Made by a program: the position numbers and the translations under genes
In this document: positions 63,906 through 64,000 of the stretch, piece by piece
How positions within the stretch are numbered: the first letter of the stretch is position 1
Layout of the letters: the number at the start of each line of letters is the position of its first letter
The notes under the pieces: generated by a model
Databases searched by the model: none
The model's input: the letters and a program-made list of their open reading frames with translations, nothing else
What the model was told of the DNA's origin: nothing
Origin: Sphingomonas sp. Leaf21
GTDB taxonomy: Bacteria > Pseudomonadota > Alphaproteobacteria > Sphingomonadales > Sphingomonadaceae
Length of the DNA stretch: 64,000 nucleotides
NCBI RefSeq assembly: GCF_916858675.1
Contig: NZ_CAKASM010000006.1
Coordinates: forward strand, 106,804 to 170,803
Reading direction: 5' to 3'

Positions 63906-63941
63906 TGAGTAGCCCCTAGTTTTTGAGTAGCCCCTAGTTTT
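63906..63941. repeat. Tandem 18-bp repeat at the end of the IS element
   Basis: TGAGTAGCCCCTAGTTTT occurs twice, at 63906-63923 and 63924-63941, without spacing. The inner copy is next to the transposase stop and is likely the IS terminal repeat (TG start, as in IS3-type elements). Confidence 0.75.
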
Positions 63942-64000
63942 CTAGACGCCTTGAGCCATCAAAGCCTGCTGCCGTTCGAACTCGACGGGCGACAGCATCC
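63942..64000 (-). CDS. IS3-family transposase, C-terminal end (cut by window edge)
   Basis: The minus strand reads LSPVEFERQQALMAQGV and a stop at 63942; 'LSPVEFE' close to the end is typical of the IS3-family OrfB DDE transposase C-terminus. Only 19 residues are inside the window, so subgroup cannot be named. Confidence 0.75.
   Translation of the reverse strand, partial: MLSPVEFERQQALMAQGV

Larger units (their letters stand above)
55999..64000. mobile_element. Genomic island integrated at guaA (left part; continues past window)
   Basis: Tyrosine integrase directly after guaA, AlpA-like regulator, DUF736, a large ParB-like protein and an IS3-type element are a typical alphaproteobacterial integrative-element set. 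Composition at 55999-56316 is clearly more AT-rich than the chromosome. No conjugation genes are seen in this part. Confidence 0.85.

Overview
The window is about 64 kb of high-GC alphaproteobacterial chromosome. Gene content and style fit a sphingomonad (Sphingomonas or a close relative). Supporting signs are an F1 ATPase operon (atpH-A-G-D-C) without F0 genes, the aerobic cobG/cobF/cobN cobalamin route, short GC-rich palindromic repeats of the 'cccctccc' type in many gaps, and a lone alpha operon (rpsM-rpsK-rpoA-rplQ). The genus is inferred, not proven.

Left part (1-2.3 kb): the start of secD (cut by the window edge) and yajC, both on the minus strand; a tRNA-Pro(GGG) with a terminator; a palindromic repeat; and an RlpA-type lipoprotein.

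Cobalamin region (2.4-25.7 kb): an almost complete late B12 pathway. Two very similar cobalamin riboswitches on the plus strand precede a NiCoT cobalt/nickel permease and the cobW-cobN-cobG-cobH-cobI-cobJ run. cobK lies antisense between cobJ and cobL. cobL-cobE-cobM-cobB-cobA-cobF follow, chained by 4-base stop/start overlaps. cobU-cobO (minus) and cobD-cbiB-cobQ (plus) come next. A third riboswitch on the minus strand heads a cysteine-rich DUF1636 protein, cobT, the alpha-ribazole phosphatase gene and cobS. Together these convert uroporphyrinogen III to adenosylcobalamin. Chelatase partners CobS/CobT of the CobNST complex, CobR and BluB are not here. The most unusual feature is repeat DNA read as protein: an in-frame palindromic element of about 235 bp inside cobN, and a cobF C-terminus that runs into a 134-bp tandem array.

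Middle (25.7-39 kb): a secreted S9 peptidase and a secreted GH2 beta-galactosidase in one operon, a MerC-like membrane protein, a ROK sugar kinase, an endolysin-holin pair resembling gene-transfer-agent lysis genes, a two-lobed retropepsin-like protein with a PDZ domain, CpaF, a membrane trypsin-like protease, and an Ada-like regulator that lacks the O6-methylguanine methyltransferase active site.

Housekeeping block (39-56 kb): the F1 ATPase operon with an extra lipoprotein gene fused translationally between atpG and atpD; priA; a GAF-PAS-GGDEF protein; a two-component system behind a possible small RNA; the alpha operon; and guaA.

Right end (56-64 kb): a genomic island integrated at the 3' end of guaA. 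It holds five TGACGGTATA-type repeats, a tyrosine integrase, an AlpA-like regulator, a LysR regulator with no clear start, DUF736, an MDR oxidoreductase, a small membrane protein and a large ParB-like protein. The window stops inside an IS3-type transposase. The island continues beyond the edge.
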